Numbered from the stretch's first letter, positions 18,654-27,791 are shown. The stretch is 64,000 nt of DNA from Actinacidiphila guanduensis (GCF_900103985.1 NZ_FNIE01000001.1:386466-450465), one strand, 5' to 3'. Numbers and translations: made by a program. Notes: a model not told the origin generated them from the letters alone.

Positions 18654-18744
18654 TGCGACCCCGCCCTCGGCGCGCTTCATGGTGAGATCGGTGAAGGTCC
18701 GCAGGGTGAGGGCGGGCGCGGTCATCGGGCGCTCATCCGGGCCG

Positions 18745-19725
18745 TCAGCTGGCGAGGGCTTCAGTGAGGTGGGGGCGGGCGGCTTCCGGGAGGGCGTGGT
18801 GGAGGGCTTCGGCGCGGGTGCGGACGAGGCCGTTGCGGTAGGCGTGCGGGAGGTGCTGCCAGACGGCGGCGGCCTTGCCGGCTGCCGCCGAGGGGTCGCC
18901 GTCTACGTTGAGGCAGGTGGCCGCGTCCATTTCGAGGAGGGCACGGGTCATCACCGAGGGGGTGCGGGTGAGGGCGAGGGCGGCTTCCTGTTCGGCGTAT
19001 GCCTCGCGGGTGCGGCCCAGCAGGGTGAACGCCTGGGAGAGGTGGACGTGGTGCTTCTGCGGTGGGTAGCCGAACCAGGTGTCGGCGGCCTGCGTGCGGT
19101 CCAGGTGCTTGGCGATGGTGCGGGCGTCGGCGACGGAGCGGAGCGCGCTGTCGTGGTCGCCGAGCGAGGCCGCGGCCCGGGCGTGGACGGCTGCGGCCAG
19201 GGCGGCGGCAGCGGAGGGCTTCGACCCGGCCTCGCCGCGGGCACGGGTGGCGAGGTCGGCCGCGGCCTTCGGGGCGCCGTAGTTGAGGGGCACCATGGCG
19301 TGCCGGGCCAGCGCCCACGCCAGCATCTCCCGGTCGCCCGACTCGCGCGCCGCCCCCTCGGCGGTGGCGAACCAGCCGTGCGCGTCGCGCTGGTCGCTGC
19401 GGTCGTGCTGGATGATCGCCACAAGTCCGGTGATCCCCGCGGCCGTACGAGCCAGGTCGGCCCGCACCCCGGCGGCATGCGGCCGAGTCAGCACGTCCCG
19501 CAGCAGATCCAGATCCCCCCGCATCTCCGCGAGCACTTCCCCCGGAGAACGCCCCCGATACCCACCGCGATGCCGCTCGAACGCTCCCTCCAGATACGCC
19601 AGATCACCCGCGTCCGAACCGGACAGCGCGGCATCGATCCCCCGCCGCACCTCCGCAATACCGGGCAGCGCAACCGCCCCGCTGGCAGCAACAGCCGCCG
19701 CCCCCAAGAACCTCCGCCGATCCAC
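18745..19725 (-). CDS. TPR-like regulatory protein without a DNA-binding domain
   Basis: A 326-residue Ala-rich helical protein. It begins at GTG 19725 with VDRRRFLGAAAVAASGAVALPG, a motif that in larger actinobacterial XRE/TPR regulators sits in the middle, after the helix-turn-helix. The rest resembles their TPR part (repeat-like blocks near LAWALARHAMVPLNYG, HVHLSQAFTLLGRTREAYAEQEAAL). An in-frame TAG just upstream means that the missing N-terminal domain is not encoded here. It may be a free-standing sensor or a truncated relative of the neighbour at 20048-21403. Confidence 0.65.
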   Translation of the reverse strand: MDRRRFLGAAAVAASGAVALPGIAEVRRGIDAALSGSDAGDLAYLEGAFERHRGGYRGRSPGEVLAEMRGDLDLLRDVLTRPHAAGVRADLARTAAGITGLVAIIQHDRSDQRDAHGWFATAEGAARESGDREMLAWALARHAMVPLNYGAPKAAADLATRARGEAGSKPSAAAALAAAVHARAAASLGDHDSALRSVADARTIAKHLDRTQAADTWFGYPPQKHHVHLSQAFTLLGRTREAYAEQEAALALTRTPSVMTRALLEMDAATCLNVDGDPSAAAGKAAAVWQHLPHAYRNGLVRTRAEALHHALPEAARPHLTEALAS

Positions 19726-20047
19726 CTCCGCGCCCTCCTCCTACGGTCGACGCCAACCCTCCCGCTGCGGCAGGCGCCCCGTCCCGCCGACTGGTTGCCG
19801 CTTCAGTTCCCTTGCCGCGCCTTCGGGCCAGAGGACTTCGGGCCAGAGGACGGAGTACGGCACCTCCGTGCGCTCGGCGTACGCGACGAGCGATCACCCA
19901 GCAATTCCCCCTCCGTACGGGACCGTCGTGCTGTCGGAACAGGACGGAGCCCAACGTGCCTGGTCCCGCCGGGGACTTCGATTGCGTCGATCTGCCGATC
20001 GTCCGGCCGGGACCGCATCGCGCTGTACGACGGCCCCGGCTCGGTGA
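19726..20047. other. Intergenic region with a small tandem duplication
   Basis: No gene is supported. The 15-bp unit CTTCGGGCCAGAGGA occurs twice in tandem at 19821-19850. The promoter of the TPR gene should be in the left part. Confidence 0.45.
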
Positions 20048-21403
20048 TCAGCTTGTTTCGTCCAGGAAGTCGGCGACCGGTGGCAGGCGGCGGTGGCGGG
20101 TGAGGGCGGTGTGGAGGTCGGCAAGCGTGCCGGTGGTGCGGGCGGATTGGACACCGCCCATCAGGGCCACCGCTTGCCGGGCGGTCTCGACGGCGCCTTC
20201 GATGTTCCCGGCCGCCAGGTACGCCTCCGCGCGACGGGCCTCGTAGATGGCGGCACCGCGGGGTTCGGCGGTGGCGTTGTACGGGTCGGGGTGCGTGGTC
20301 GCGGTGGTGAAGAAGTCCAGCGCGCGGGTGGGTTCGCCCAGCGTCAGCGCCGCCGAGCCCGCGGCCTGGAAGATCTCGCCGGCCGTCATCCAGTACATGA
20401 CCCCGTTGTCGTCCTGCGGGCGCCCGCCGCGCTCGTACGACGCCAGCGCGGCATCGACAGCCCGGTACGCCTCGGTGGGGTTGCCCGCGATCGAGTAGGC
20501 GCGGGCCCGCCGGATGTGCAGCAGCGTCACGACGCGGGGCGAGTCGATCCCGGCCCGTTGGCCGAGGGCCGTGTTCAGCATCGCCAACGCGCCGGCGGGG
20601 TCGGGCCGCGGCTTGCCGTTGTAGCGGACGATGGACCAGAAGGCCGCGGCCACCGCGCCCACCGTGGCGTCCCCGGCGCTGCCCGCGGCCCGAAGAGCCT
20701 GGGCGTAGTGGAATTCGGCGGTGTCGGTCCGGCCGCTGTCGTAGGCGCACCACCCGGCGAGCCGCGCGGCCTCGGCTGCGCTGGCGAACAGGCGCCGACC
20801 GACCTCCTCGGTGTAGGAGAACTCCGTCAGGAGCCTGCGGGCGAGGCGCATTTCGGCGACCGCCGAGTCGTAGACCACGTCGGAGCCGAGGTCGTCGTCC
20901 AGGTGCCGCAGCGCGGTCAGCCGCGCGTCGATCCGATCGGCGGCCGCGGCGTCGATCCGTCGGCCGGACGCCTGCGCGGCAGCCGGCAGGGCAGTCGCCC
21001 ACTGGGCGACGACGGCTGCGACCACGCCGGTCGACGCCGTCATGAATCCGCGTCGGTCCACAGGGCCTCCCACCTCCAGTGCTTCCATCGTTCCCGCCGT
21101 CGTCCACGGCAACTCCCACACAGCATCGCCGTGTTGCAGCCCGCACAGCAGCCAGCCGGGCCAGCCCCGGGCCTGCACCTCCCGAGCGGGGATACCGAAG
21201 ACGGCGGCCATGGCCATCTGAGTGGTGACGGTGGGCACTTGTGGCCGCTCGGGCTGCGTCCACCGCGAGACCTTCTCCTTGCGGGTGGCGAACTGCCCGT
21301 ATCCGCGGCGGACATACTCGTCACGTACCCGGCGCAGGTACGACTCGTTGGTCCACCCCCGCCGAGTGATCAACTCGGTGAGCGGATGACGAGCCTCGGG
21401 CAT
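20048..21403 (-). CDS. Helix-turn-helix regulator with C-terminal TPR domain
   Basis: A 451-residue regulator of a type abundant in Streptomyces. The N-terminal 80 residues (LTELITRRGWTNESYLRRV ... RKEKVSRWTQ) form a divergent XRE-like domain; a DRRGFM motif follows near residue 118; the remaining 300 residues are TPR-like helices (ARLAGWCAYDSGRTDTAEFHYAQAL, ALDFFTTATTHPDPYNATAEPRGAAIYEARRAEAYLAAGN). The ATG at 21403 has GGAGG at the right distance. Its targets are unknown. Confidence 0.72.
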   Translation of the reverse strand: MPEARHPLTELITRRGWTNESYLRRVRDEYVRRGYGQFATRKEKVSRWTQPERPQVPTVTTQMAMAAVFGIPAREVQARGWPGWLLCGLQHGDAVWELPWTTAGTMEALEVGGPVDRRGFMTASTGVVAAVVAQWATALPAAAQASGRRIDAAAADRIDARLTALRHLDDDLGSDVVYDSAVAEMRLARRLLTEFSYTEEVGRRLFASAAEAARLAGWCAYDSGRTDTAEFHYAQALRAAGSAGDATVGAVAAAFWSIVRYNGKPRPDPAGALAMLNTALGQRAGIDSPRVVTLLHIRRARAYSIAGNPTEAYRAVDAALASYERGGRPQDDNGVMYWMTAGEIFQAAGSAALTLGEPTRALDFFTTATTHPDPYNATAEPRGAAIYEARRAEAYLAAGNIEGAVETARQAVALMGGVQSARTTGTLADLHTALTRHRRLPPVADFLDETS

Positions 21404-21624
21404 CTTCGACCTCCGTAACGCCGGCACTGCCAGTGTGGGCCACCAGATGCCCGAATGGGCCCGAGAAAGCAACCGAAGCAACCAGCGGCACCCGGCAGCA
21501 ACGGTCGAAGCCTTCCGCCGCCGAACGTGCTCAGGCTCTTATGAGTACGCCGTCACCCGCAAAGGAAGCAGCGCGGGAAATCCGTATCGGATGGCAGGAC
21601 CGTTACGTAGTAAGGGGTGGACGC

Positions 21625-21861
21625 ATGGCTGGGCGTGGCCCGTCGGAGGGTGGGGTTGGACTGCGGCCCAATGGGGCCGCGATGCGGGCGTTGCGGACCG
21701 CGCTGAAGGTGAGTCTGCGGGACATGCAGCAGCGCACCGGGCTCGACCCCGGCTACCTCTCACGCCTGGAGCGCGGGCTCGCCGGAGCGGGGGCCGAGAC
21801 CATCCGCCGCTGCGCCGACGCACTCGACGTACCCGCCGGCGCCATCACCCACGACCGATGA
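21625..21861 (+). CDS. Small XRE-family DNA-binding protein
   Basis: A 78-residue protein consisting of one helix-turn-helix (MRALRTALKVSLRDMQQRTGLDPGYLSRLERGLAGAGAETIRRCADALDVP). The frame is open from 21433, but the ATG at 21625 has AAGGGG upstream. It lies 83 bp before a larger Scr1-type regulator and may be co-transcribed with it. Confidence 0.72.
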   Translation: MAGRGPSEGGVGLRPNGAAMRALRTALKVSLRDMQQRTGLDPGYLSRLERGLAGAGAETIRRCADALDVPAGAITHDR

Positions 21862-21944
21862 ACGCACGCCGGCACCAGCACAAGCCACGCCCCCAAGACC
21901 TGGACGCAGGGCCCTACTTGCAAACATTCGCGAGGAATTCACCG

Positions 21945-22796
21945 ATGGAAGGTGCACGGCACATGGGAACGGCATGGAGCGGGCGGCTGCCCGACTGCTC
22001 CTGGCTGCGGTTCTTCGGCGAGGAGTTGCGCACCGTACGCGAACAACTCGGCCTGACCCTGAGGGAGGTCGCCGCCGGAACCACCTACAGCTTCCAGCAG
22101 ATCTCCAACGTCGAGGCCGCCCGCCGAACCCCCTCCCAAGCCCTCGCCCGCGAACTCGACCGCACCCTGGGCACCGGCGACCGCTTCCAGCGCATCCTCA
22201 CACGCGTCCTCGCCGACACCTTCCCCACCTGGTTCACCTCCATGGCCGACGAAGAAGCACAAGCCACCCAGATCCGCATCTGGGAACCCCGCATCATCCC
22301 CGGCCTGTTCCAAACCGAGGACTACACCCGACAACGCCTCCGCTGGGCCAACCCCCACCTGTCATCGGACGAGTTGGACGAAGCCGTCGCCGCACGCGCC
22401 GCACGCCGGCACATCCTCACCCGCGACCAACCCCCCTACATCTGGCTCATCCTCGACGAATCGGTCCTCCTGCGCCCCATCGGCGGCCCCACCGTCATGA
22501 CCCGCCAACTCCACCACCTCACCCAAGCCGCAGAAACCCCCCACCTCACCCTCCAAATCGTCCCCCTCACCGCCACTCCCCACCCCGGCCTCGACGGCCC
22601 CCTCACCATCTGGACCTACCCCGACCGCCCCGACATCGCCTACATCGACCACCCCCACACCCCCCACCTCATCGAAACCCCCCACGACGTCAGCGACACC
22701 ACCCTCACCCACAACCTCCTCGCCGCCACCGCCCTCGACCCCACCACCTCACTCGACCACATCCACACCCTCACCAAAACCACCTACGGTGCGTAA
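21945..22796 (+). CDS. Scr1-family XRE regulator (DUF5753)
   Basis: A 283-residue regulator with an N-terminal helix-turn-helix (LGLTLREVAAGTTYSFQQISNVEAARRTPS) and the C-terminal DUF5753 domain (from IRIWEPRIIPGLFQTEDYTRQRL to the end), a combination found in hundreds of Streptomyces genes. They are usually followed by a DUF397 gene, the antitoxin/toxin-like partner; here none follows, and a terminator comes at once. Second-half codons are strikingly C-rich. The ATG at 21945 has GAGGA upstream; an ATG at 21963 is possible. Confidence 0.85.
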   Translation: MEGARHMGTAWSGRLPDCSWLRFFGEELRTVREQLGLTLREVAAGTTYSFQQISNVEAARRTPSQALARELDRTLGTGDRFQRILTRVLADTFPTWFTSMADEEAQATQIRIWEPRIIPGLFQTEDYTRQRLRWANPHLSSDELDEAVAARAARRHILTRDQPPYIWLILDESVLLRPIGGPTVMTRQLHHLTQAAETPHLTLQIVPLTATPHPGLDGPLTIWTYPDRPDIAYIDHPHTPHLIETPHDVSDTTLTHNLLAATALDPTTSLDHIHTLTKTTYGA

Positions 22797-22815
22797 CCGG
22801 CCCAGGACGCACCAC

Positions 22816-22848
22816 GGCCCCGGCAGCCACCGAAGGGCTGCCGGGGCC
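22816..22848. terminator. Hairpin terminator between convergent genes
   Basis: GGCCCCGGCAGCC (22816-22828) pairs perfectly with GGCTGCCGGGGCC (22836-22848) around a 7-base loop, 19 bases after the Scr1 gene. It can serve the L36 gene on the other strand too. Confidence 0.85.
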
Positions 22849-22880
22849 GGTCGAATGTGCCGCTCAGGCGGCCGCGCGCG

Positions 22881-23003
22881 TCAGCCCTGGCGGGCCTTGC
22901 TGCGCGGGTCCTTGCGGTTGATCACGTACACCTTGCCGCGCCGGCGGACGATCTGGGCGCCCGGACGGTTCTTGAGCGAGCGAAGCGAGTTGCGTACCTT
23001 CAT
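22881..23003 (-). CDS. rpmJ: 50S ribosomal protein L36, cysteine-free paralogue
   Basis: Forty residues, [20 protein letters not shown] then [20 protein letters not shown], matching bacterial L36. The zinc-ribbon cysteines of the standard form are all absent, so this is the zinc-independent type that replaces the zinc form under metal limitation. The other ribosomal proteins of the main operon are not nearby. The ATG at 23003 has AGAAAGG upstream. I looked for a Zur box in the 100 bp upstream and did not recognise one. It is divergent from the acidic repeat protein gene. Confidence 0.92.
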   Translation of the reverse strand: MKVRNSLRSLKNRPGAQIVRRRGKVYVINRKDPRSKARQG

Positions 23004-23061
23004 CGGAGCGCCTTTCTGCTCGTAACCTGTCTCATACAGCCCGCTCAACAGCGGTGGGGGC

Positions 23062-23067
23062 GGGTAC
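23062..23067 (+). promoter_or_regulatory. Possible SigB/SigF-type -10 element
   Basis: GGGTAC, the -10 core of SigB-like promoters in Streptomyces, lies 36 bp before the acidic repeat protein gene, with GCTC 15 bases upstream as a poor -35. A SigB/SigF-family gene is at 42192. Confidence 0.25.
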
Positions 23068-23103
23068 ATTCCCTCCGGCAGGCACGCGGCGGAGGGAGCG
23101 GCC

Positions 23104-23421
23104 ATGGGCAGCGTGGGCAGCGACGGCACGGATGCGGAGCGCGAGCGGGACAAGGACGACGAGCCCGATTTCAGCAGCCCCGGATTCTCCAGCCCCGACT
23201 TCAGCTCCCCCGATTTCAGCACCCCTGACTTCACGGGCCCCGGCGACTACACCCCGCCCGAGTACGAGGTGCCGCCCTTCCGCGGCCCGGACTACGAGGC
23301 CGAGGACGCCGACGACCTGGTCCCCGAAGAGGCGGGTTTCTCCAGCCCGGGCTTCACCAGCCCCGACTTCACGAGCCCGGGCCCCATCGACGACGCGGAC
23401 GACGCGGACGACGACCGCTGA
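23104..23421 (+). CDS. Small acidic protein with FSSPDF repeats, no recognised family
   Basis: A 105-residue, strongly acidic protein with no membrane segment and no cysteine. A charged N-terminus is followed by tandem five-residue units of the form D/G-F-S/T-S/T-P (residues 22-44), a spacer with [12 protein letters not shown], and a second block of the same units (78-92) before an Asp-rich tail. Predicted to be disordered. The ATG has GGAGGG at a good distance and third positions are mostly G/C, which supports a real gene. Function is unknown; regularly spaced Phe in an acidic chain suggests multivalent protein binding (inference). Confidence 0.7.
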   Translation: MGSVGSDGTDAERERDKDDEPDFSSPGFSSPDFSSPDFSTPDFTGPGDYTPPEYEVPPFRGPDYEAEDADDLVPEEAGFSSPGFTSPDFTSPGPIDDADDADDDR

Positions 23422-23496
23422 CCCGAACAGCCCGACCCCGGTCCTCGCTCCCCGACCCCGGGCCCCGGTCCGGGACCCGGGCGGAACGGACTCGCC

Positions 23497-24270
23497 TCAG
23501 ATGCGGGAGTTGCGCAGCGACTGCATCACCGCGCCGGCCAGTGCCCGCGTCGCCCGCGGGACGGACAGCTCCTCGTGCTCGCGGTACAGCGACCAGTTGT
23601 ACTTGACCAGGGACATCTTGTTGGAGGACAGCGATCCGGCCTGGTGGGCCCGGTACACCGCGAGCGGCTCGGCCAGCCCCCGGGCGTCGGCGCCGTCCCG
23701 CATGATCGACAGCCACAGGGCGTAGTCCTGGCGCTTGCGCATCTCCGGCATCAGCCTCGTGCCCAGGGCGTTGCGGTCGTACATGGCGGTGAGAGCGCCG
23801 ATGTGGTCCTGGACCAGCATCGCGCGGTAGTCCACGTGCGGCCGCGCGCGGATGACCCGGCCGTTGGGGACCCAGTCGGTGCTCTCGCCGGCGTAGTCGG
23901 CGTCCATCTTGTAGTACGAGGTGAACGTCAAGGGCGCGTCGCCTTCCGCGGCGAAGGCGAGCTGCTTCTCCGTCTTCTCCGGCAGCCACATGTCGTCGCT
24001 GTCGAGAAAGGCGATGTAGTCCCCGCGGGCCCGCTCGATGGCGAGGTTGCGGGCCCGGCCCGCACCGCCCCGTTCCGGTGCCGACTGCGGCAGGACGCGC
24101 TCGTCCTGCGCGGCGAACTCGCGGAGCAGGTCCATGGAGCCGTCGGAGGACTGATCGTCGGTGACCAGTAGCTCCAGGTCACCGTGGGTCTGCGTGAGCA
24201 CCGACCGGACGGCTGCGCCGAGGGTGGCGGCCGAGTTGTACACGGGCATCACAACGGACACCAAGGGCAC
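23497..24270 (-). CDS. Family 2 glycosyltransferase
   Basis: A 257-residue cytoplasmic GT-A glycosyltransferase. The GT2 start VSVVMPVYNSAATLGAAVRSVLTQTHGDLELLVTDDQSSDGS and the DSDD metal-binding motif (IAFLDSDDMW) are clear, and a KRQDYALWLSIM block follows. GTG 24270 has AAGGAG upstream and is preferred over a start 30 codons earlier. It is alone; it probably decorates a cell-surface glycan. Confidence 0.87.
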   Translation of the reverse strand: MPLVSVVMPVYNSAATLGAAVRSVLTQTHGDLELLVTDDQSSDGSMDLLREFAAQDERVLPQSAPERGGAGRARNLAIERARGDYIAFLDSDDMWLPEKTEKQLAFAAEGDAPLTFTSYYKMDADYAGESTDWVPNGRVIRARPHVDYRAMLVQDHIGALTAMYDRNALGTRLMPEMRKRQDYALWLSIMRDGADARGLAEPLAVYRAHQAGSLSSNKMSLVKYNWSLYREHEELSVPRATRALAGAVMQSLRNSRI

Positions 24271-24467
24271 GGCACTTCTCCTTGCCAGATCAGGGACGAC
24301 GGCCCATTCAAGCACCGCGGTCGAGCAGGTGCCGACCCGCGGACGACCATTGCTGGTCAAGGCTACGCAGCCCCGTAGGCGCCGCCGAGCCGGGTCACCG
24401 TGTCATGAGCCGGGGCGGGGGCCCGCACCGCGTCCGGCAGTCCGGCAGTTTGCAGCCAGGGCCCCGA

Positions 24468-25367
24468 TCATGCCGGGGCCAGGCTCGCGGACGCCGCGCG
24501 GGCGACCGCTCGGGCCACCGCTGCCAGCGCGGGCGAATCGAGTTTCCACTGCTGCCAGTGCAGCAGAACGTCCACGGGGTGGTCCGGGGCGAGTTCGACG
24601 AGGGTGCCCGCGGCGAGGTGGGGGGCCGCCTGGCTCTCCGGGATCATGCCCCAGCCGAGCCCGCTCGCGACGGCGGCGGTGAACGCCTCGGAGGAGGGGG
24701 TGTGGTGGCGGGCGCGGGTCGGGGTGCGGCCGGGGGCGAAGGCGCGCAGGAAGCCGTCCTGGAGGTCGTCCTTGCGGTCGAAGACGACCATGGGCGCGCC
24801 GGGCAGCGCGTCCCGGAGCGGGGTGCCGGCGAGCCAGCGGGCGGCGAAGCGCGGGGTGGCCGCGGCGAGGTAGCGCATCCGGCCGAGCGCCCGTACCGAG
24901 CAGCCCTGCACGGCCTGCGGGGAGGAGGTGACGGCCGCCATCACCAAGCCCTGGCGGAGCAGGGCGGCGGTGTGGTCCTCGTCCTCGCGGTGCAGCTCGA
25001 AGGTGACGTCGTGGCTGCCGGCGACCTCGACCAGCGCGGGCAGGAACCAGGTGGCCAGCGAGTCGGCGTTCACGGCGATCGGCAGGGCGGTGGGGCCGGC
25101 GCCGTCGCCGATGCCGAGGTCGGTGCGCACGTCCTGCTCCAGCCGGGCCAGCTGCCGGCCGAAGCGCACCAGGACCTCGCCGGAGGCGGTGAGCCGCACC
25201 GGCTTGGTGCGCAGCAGCAGCACCCGCCCGGTGCGCTGCTCCAGCGCCTTGATCCGCTGGCTGACGGCGGAGGGCGTGACGTGCAGGGACTCCGCGGCCG
25301 CCTCGAAGGTGCCCTCGTCCACGGCGGCGAGCAGCGTACGGACCTGGTCCAGCGGAAGGTCGAACAC
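24468..25367 (-). CDS. LysR-family regulator, ArgP/LysG type
   Basis: A 299-residue LysR regulator: N-terminal helix-turn-helix (TFEAAAESLHVTPSAVSQRIKALEQRTGRVLL) and a periplasmic-binding-like effector domain. Position, divergent from a LysE exporter across 123 bp, and sequence match the ArgP/LysG branch that senses lysine or arginine and activates the exporter. GTG 25367 has AAGGAG upstream and begins FDLPLDQVRTLLAAV as in relatives. Confidence 0.87.
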   Translation of the reverse strand: MFDLPLDQVRTLLAAVDEGTFEAAAESLHVTPSAVSQRIKALEQRTGRVLLLRTKPVRLTASGEVLVRFGRQLARLEQDVRTDLGIGDGAGPTALPIAVNADSLATWFLPALVEVAGSHDVTFELHREDEDHTAALLRQGLVMAAVTSSPQAVQGCSVRALGRMRYLAAATPRFAARWLAGTPLRDALPGAPMVVFDRKDDLQDGFLRAFAPGRTPTRARHHTPSSEAFTAAVASGLGWGMIPESQAAPHLAAGTLVELAPDHPVDVLLHWQQWKLDSPALAAVARAVARAASASLAPA

Positions 25368-25490
25368 GCGGCGGCTCCTTCTCCGGGCAATGGCGGCCGG
25401 CTCCTGAGTGGGGATAATCATAAGCAGTGCTGATGCTGCCTAATAATCATTAGCTGGCTTGAAGCACATGGCGGCTCCTAGCCTGCGGTC

Positions 25491-26102
25491 ATGCATGCCG
25501 CTCTTGTCGCCTCCTTGGCGGGCCTTGGTACGGGAATGTCGCTCATCGTGGCGATCGGGGCGCAGAACGCCTTCGTGCTGCGCCAGGGGCTGCGCCGCGA
25601 GCACGTCGCGGTGGTCGTCGCCATCTGCGCCGCCTCCGACCTGCTGCTGATCTCGCTGGGCATCGGTGGGGTGGGCTCGCTGATCCGGCGGTGGCCCACC
25701 GCGCTGACGGTCACCGCGTGGGCGGGCGCGGCCTTCCTGCTGACGTACGGGGTGCTGGCCGCCCGCCGCGCGCTGCGCCCCAGCGGCCTGGACGCGGGCG
25801 GCGGCACCGGCGGCTCTCTGCGTACGGCCGCGCTGACCTGCCTGGCGATGACGTGGCTCAACCCGCACGTCTACCTCGATACGGTGCTGCTCGTCGGCTC
25901 GGTCGCCAACAGCTACGGCGGCTCGCGGTGGCCGTTCGGCGTGGGCGCGGGCACGGCGAGCGTCCTGTGGTTCACCGCACTCGGCTTCGGCGCCCGCCTC
26001 CTGCGCGGCCCCTTCTCCCGCCCGGCCGCCTGGCGCGTCCTGGACGCGGTGATCGCCTGCATCATGATCACCCTGGCGGTGGCAATGGTTGCCCGCACCT
26101 GA
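25491..26102 (+). CDS. LysE/ArgO-family amino-acid exporter
   Basis: A 203-residue membrane protein with about five to six helices and the family signature GMSLIVAIGAQNAFVLRQGL near the N-terminus, plus the TWLNPHVYLDTVLL motif. It probably exports basic amino acids, under control of the divergent ArgP-like gene. Confidence 0.9.
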   Translation: MHAALVASLAGLGTGMSLIVAIGAQNAFVLRQGLRREHVAVVVAICAASDLLLISLGIGGVGSLIRRWPTALTVTAWAGAAFLLTYGVLAARRALRPSGLDAGGGTGGSLRTAALTCLAMTWLNPHVYLDTVLLVGSVANSYGGSRWPFGVGAGTASVLWFTALGFGARLLRGPFSRPAAWRVLDAVIACIMITLAVAMVART

Positions 26103-26138
26103 AGGCCGGCCTGCCTGCGGCTCCGTGAGCCGGCGGGG

Positions 26139-27791
26139 TCAGCCGCGGTGGCGGGCGACGATCGAGGCGGTGTCGGTGCCGCGGGGGAAGACGCCGTACT
26201 GGTGGGCGCGGGTCTCGCCGAGGCGGGCGGCGACGAACGCCTCGGCCATCGGCGCCGGGGCGTGGCGCAGCATGAGCGAGGACTGCAGGGCCAGCGCCAT
26301 CGCCTCCACGGTGCCGCGGGCTGCCACCTGCGCGGCCTGCGGGTCGGCCACCAGCTCGGCGAGGCCGGTACGCAGGCGGCGGACGTGCTCGTCCAGCACG
26401 GGGTGGGCGCCGGAGGTCGTGGCCAGCTCGGCCCAGAAGGCGTCCAGGGTCTGCGGGGTGCGGGCGATGCCGCGCAGCACGTCGAGCGCCACGACGTTGC
26501 CCGAGCCCTCCCACACCGCCATCACCGGCTGCTCGCGGTAGCGGCGGGCCAGCGGCCAGTCCTCGGTGTAGCCGTTGCCGCCCAGGCACTCCAGGGCTTC
26601 GTACGCGTGGTGCGGGCCGCGCTTGCAGATCCAGTACTTGGCCGCGGCCGTGGCCAGCCGCCGGAAGAGCACCTCCTGCTCGTCGCTGCCGGCCTCGTAG
26701 GCGTGCGCCAGGCGCAGCGCGGTCCAGGTCGCGGCCTCGGTCTCCAGCGCGAGGTCGGCGAGCACAGCGGTCATCGCGGGCTGGTCGACCAGCCGGGCGC
26801 CGAAGGCCGAGCGGTGGTCGGCGTGCCACAGCGCCTCGCTCAGCGACTGCCGCATGCCCGCGGCGCTGCCCAGGACACAGTCGAGACGGGTGTGGTTGAC
26901 CATCTCGATGATGGTGGCCACCCCGCGGCCGGGCTCGCCGACCCGTACCGCCACGGTGCCGTCGAACTCGACCTCGCTGGAGGCGTTGGACTTGTTGCCG
27001 AGCTTGTTCTTCAGCCGCTGGATCCGCAGCACGTTGCGGGTGCCGTCGGGCAGCACGCGCGGTACGAGGAAGCAGGTCAGGCCCGCCTCGGCCTGCGCGA
27101 GCACCAGGAACGCGTCGGACTGGGGCGCCGAGAAGAACCACTTGTGGCCGGTGAGCAGGTGGGTGCGGCCGCCGTCCGCGCTCTGCGCGAGCGTGGTGTT
27201 GGCTCGCACGTCGGAGCCGCCCTGCTTCTCGGTCATCCCCATGCCGAAGGTCAGGCCCGTCTTGCGGGCGGGGGCGATCAGCCGCGGGTCGTAGGAGCGG
27301 CTGAGCAGCCCGGGCAGCCAGTCGCGGCCCACCTCCTCGTCGCGCTGGAGCACGGGGACGACCGCGTGCGACATCGAGACGGGGCAGGCGTGGCCCGGCT
27401 CGATCTGCGCGAAGAGCATGAAGACGGCCGCGCGCGCGACGGCCGCGCCCGGCTTCGGGTCGGCCCAGCCGCCGGTGTGGGCGCCGTGCCGCACGGCCGC
27501 GCCGATCACTTCGTGGTACGCGGGGTGGAAGTCGATCTCGTCGACGCGGTTGCCGTAGCGGTCGTGCGTGCGCAGGCTCGGCGGGAAGGCGTGGGCCTGC
27601 TCGGCCCACTCCTGGAACCGCGCGGAGCCGACGAGTTCGCCGACCTCGTGCAGCCCCGCCGCCCGGTCCCCGGCACCGTAATAGGCGACGGCCTCCACGA
27701 GGGGGGCGTTGGTGCCGTACTCGTCGATGTCCACCCGGGGCGGGGCCTGGTTGGCGACCTGGTGCGTGAGGTGCGGCGCGGGTGTCGTCAT
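26139..27791 (-). CDS. AidB-like acyl-CoA dehydrogenase family protein
   Basis: A 550-residue flavoprotein of the AidB branch of acyl-CoA dehydrogenases. Motifs include GLTFGMGMTEKQGGSDVRANTT, GHKWFFSAPQSDAFLVLAQ, and a C-terminal ECLGGNGYTEDWPLARRYREQPVMAVWEGSGNV. In E. coli AidB is a DNA-binding FAD protein of the adaptive response to alkylation damage; the length and the AidB-like N-terminal extension fit. Converges on the LysE gene. Confidence 0.87.
   Translation of the reverse strand: MTTPAPHLTHQVANQAPPRVDIDEYGTNAPLVEAVAYYGAGDRAAGLHEVGELVGSARFQEWAEQAHAFPPSLRTHDRYGNRVDEIDFHPAYHEVIGAAVRHGAHTGGWADPKPGAAVARAAVFMLFAQIEPGHACPVSMSHAVVPVLQRDEEVGRDWLPGLLSRSYDPRLIAPARKTGLTFGMGMTEKQGGSDVRANTTLAQSADGGRTHLLTGHKWFFSAPQSDAFLVLAQAEAGLTCFLVPRVLPDGTRNVLRIQRLKNKLGNKSNASSEVEFDGTVAVRVGEPGRGVATIIEMVNHTRLDCVLGSAAGMRQSLSEALWHADHRSAFGARLVDQPAMTAVLADLALETEAATWTALRLAHAYEAGSDEQEVLFRRLATAAAKYWICKRGPHHAYEALECLGGNGYTEDWPLARRYREQPVMAVWEGSGNVVALDVLRGIARTPQTLDAFWAELATTSGAHPVLDEHVRRLRTGLAELVADPQAAQVAARGTVEAMALALQSSLMLRHAPAPMAEAFVAARLGETRAHQYGVFPRGTDTASIVARHRG

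Noticed and set aside
18654..18744. Minus-strand ATG with MTAPALTLRTFTDLTMKRAEG, resembling a protein start
   Set aside because: The frame runs into antisense of the MmyB-like gene, and no domain or ribosome site is evident.
23004..23103. Zur box before the L36 gene
   Set aside because: No recognisable TGAAAATGATTTTCA-like palindrome.
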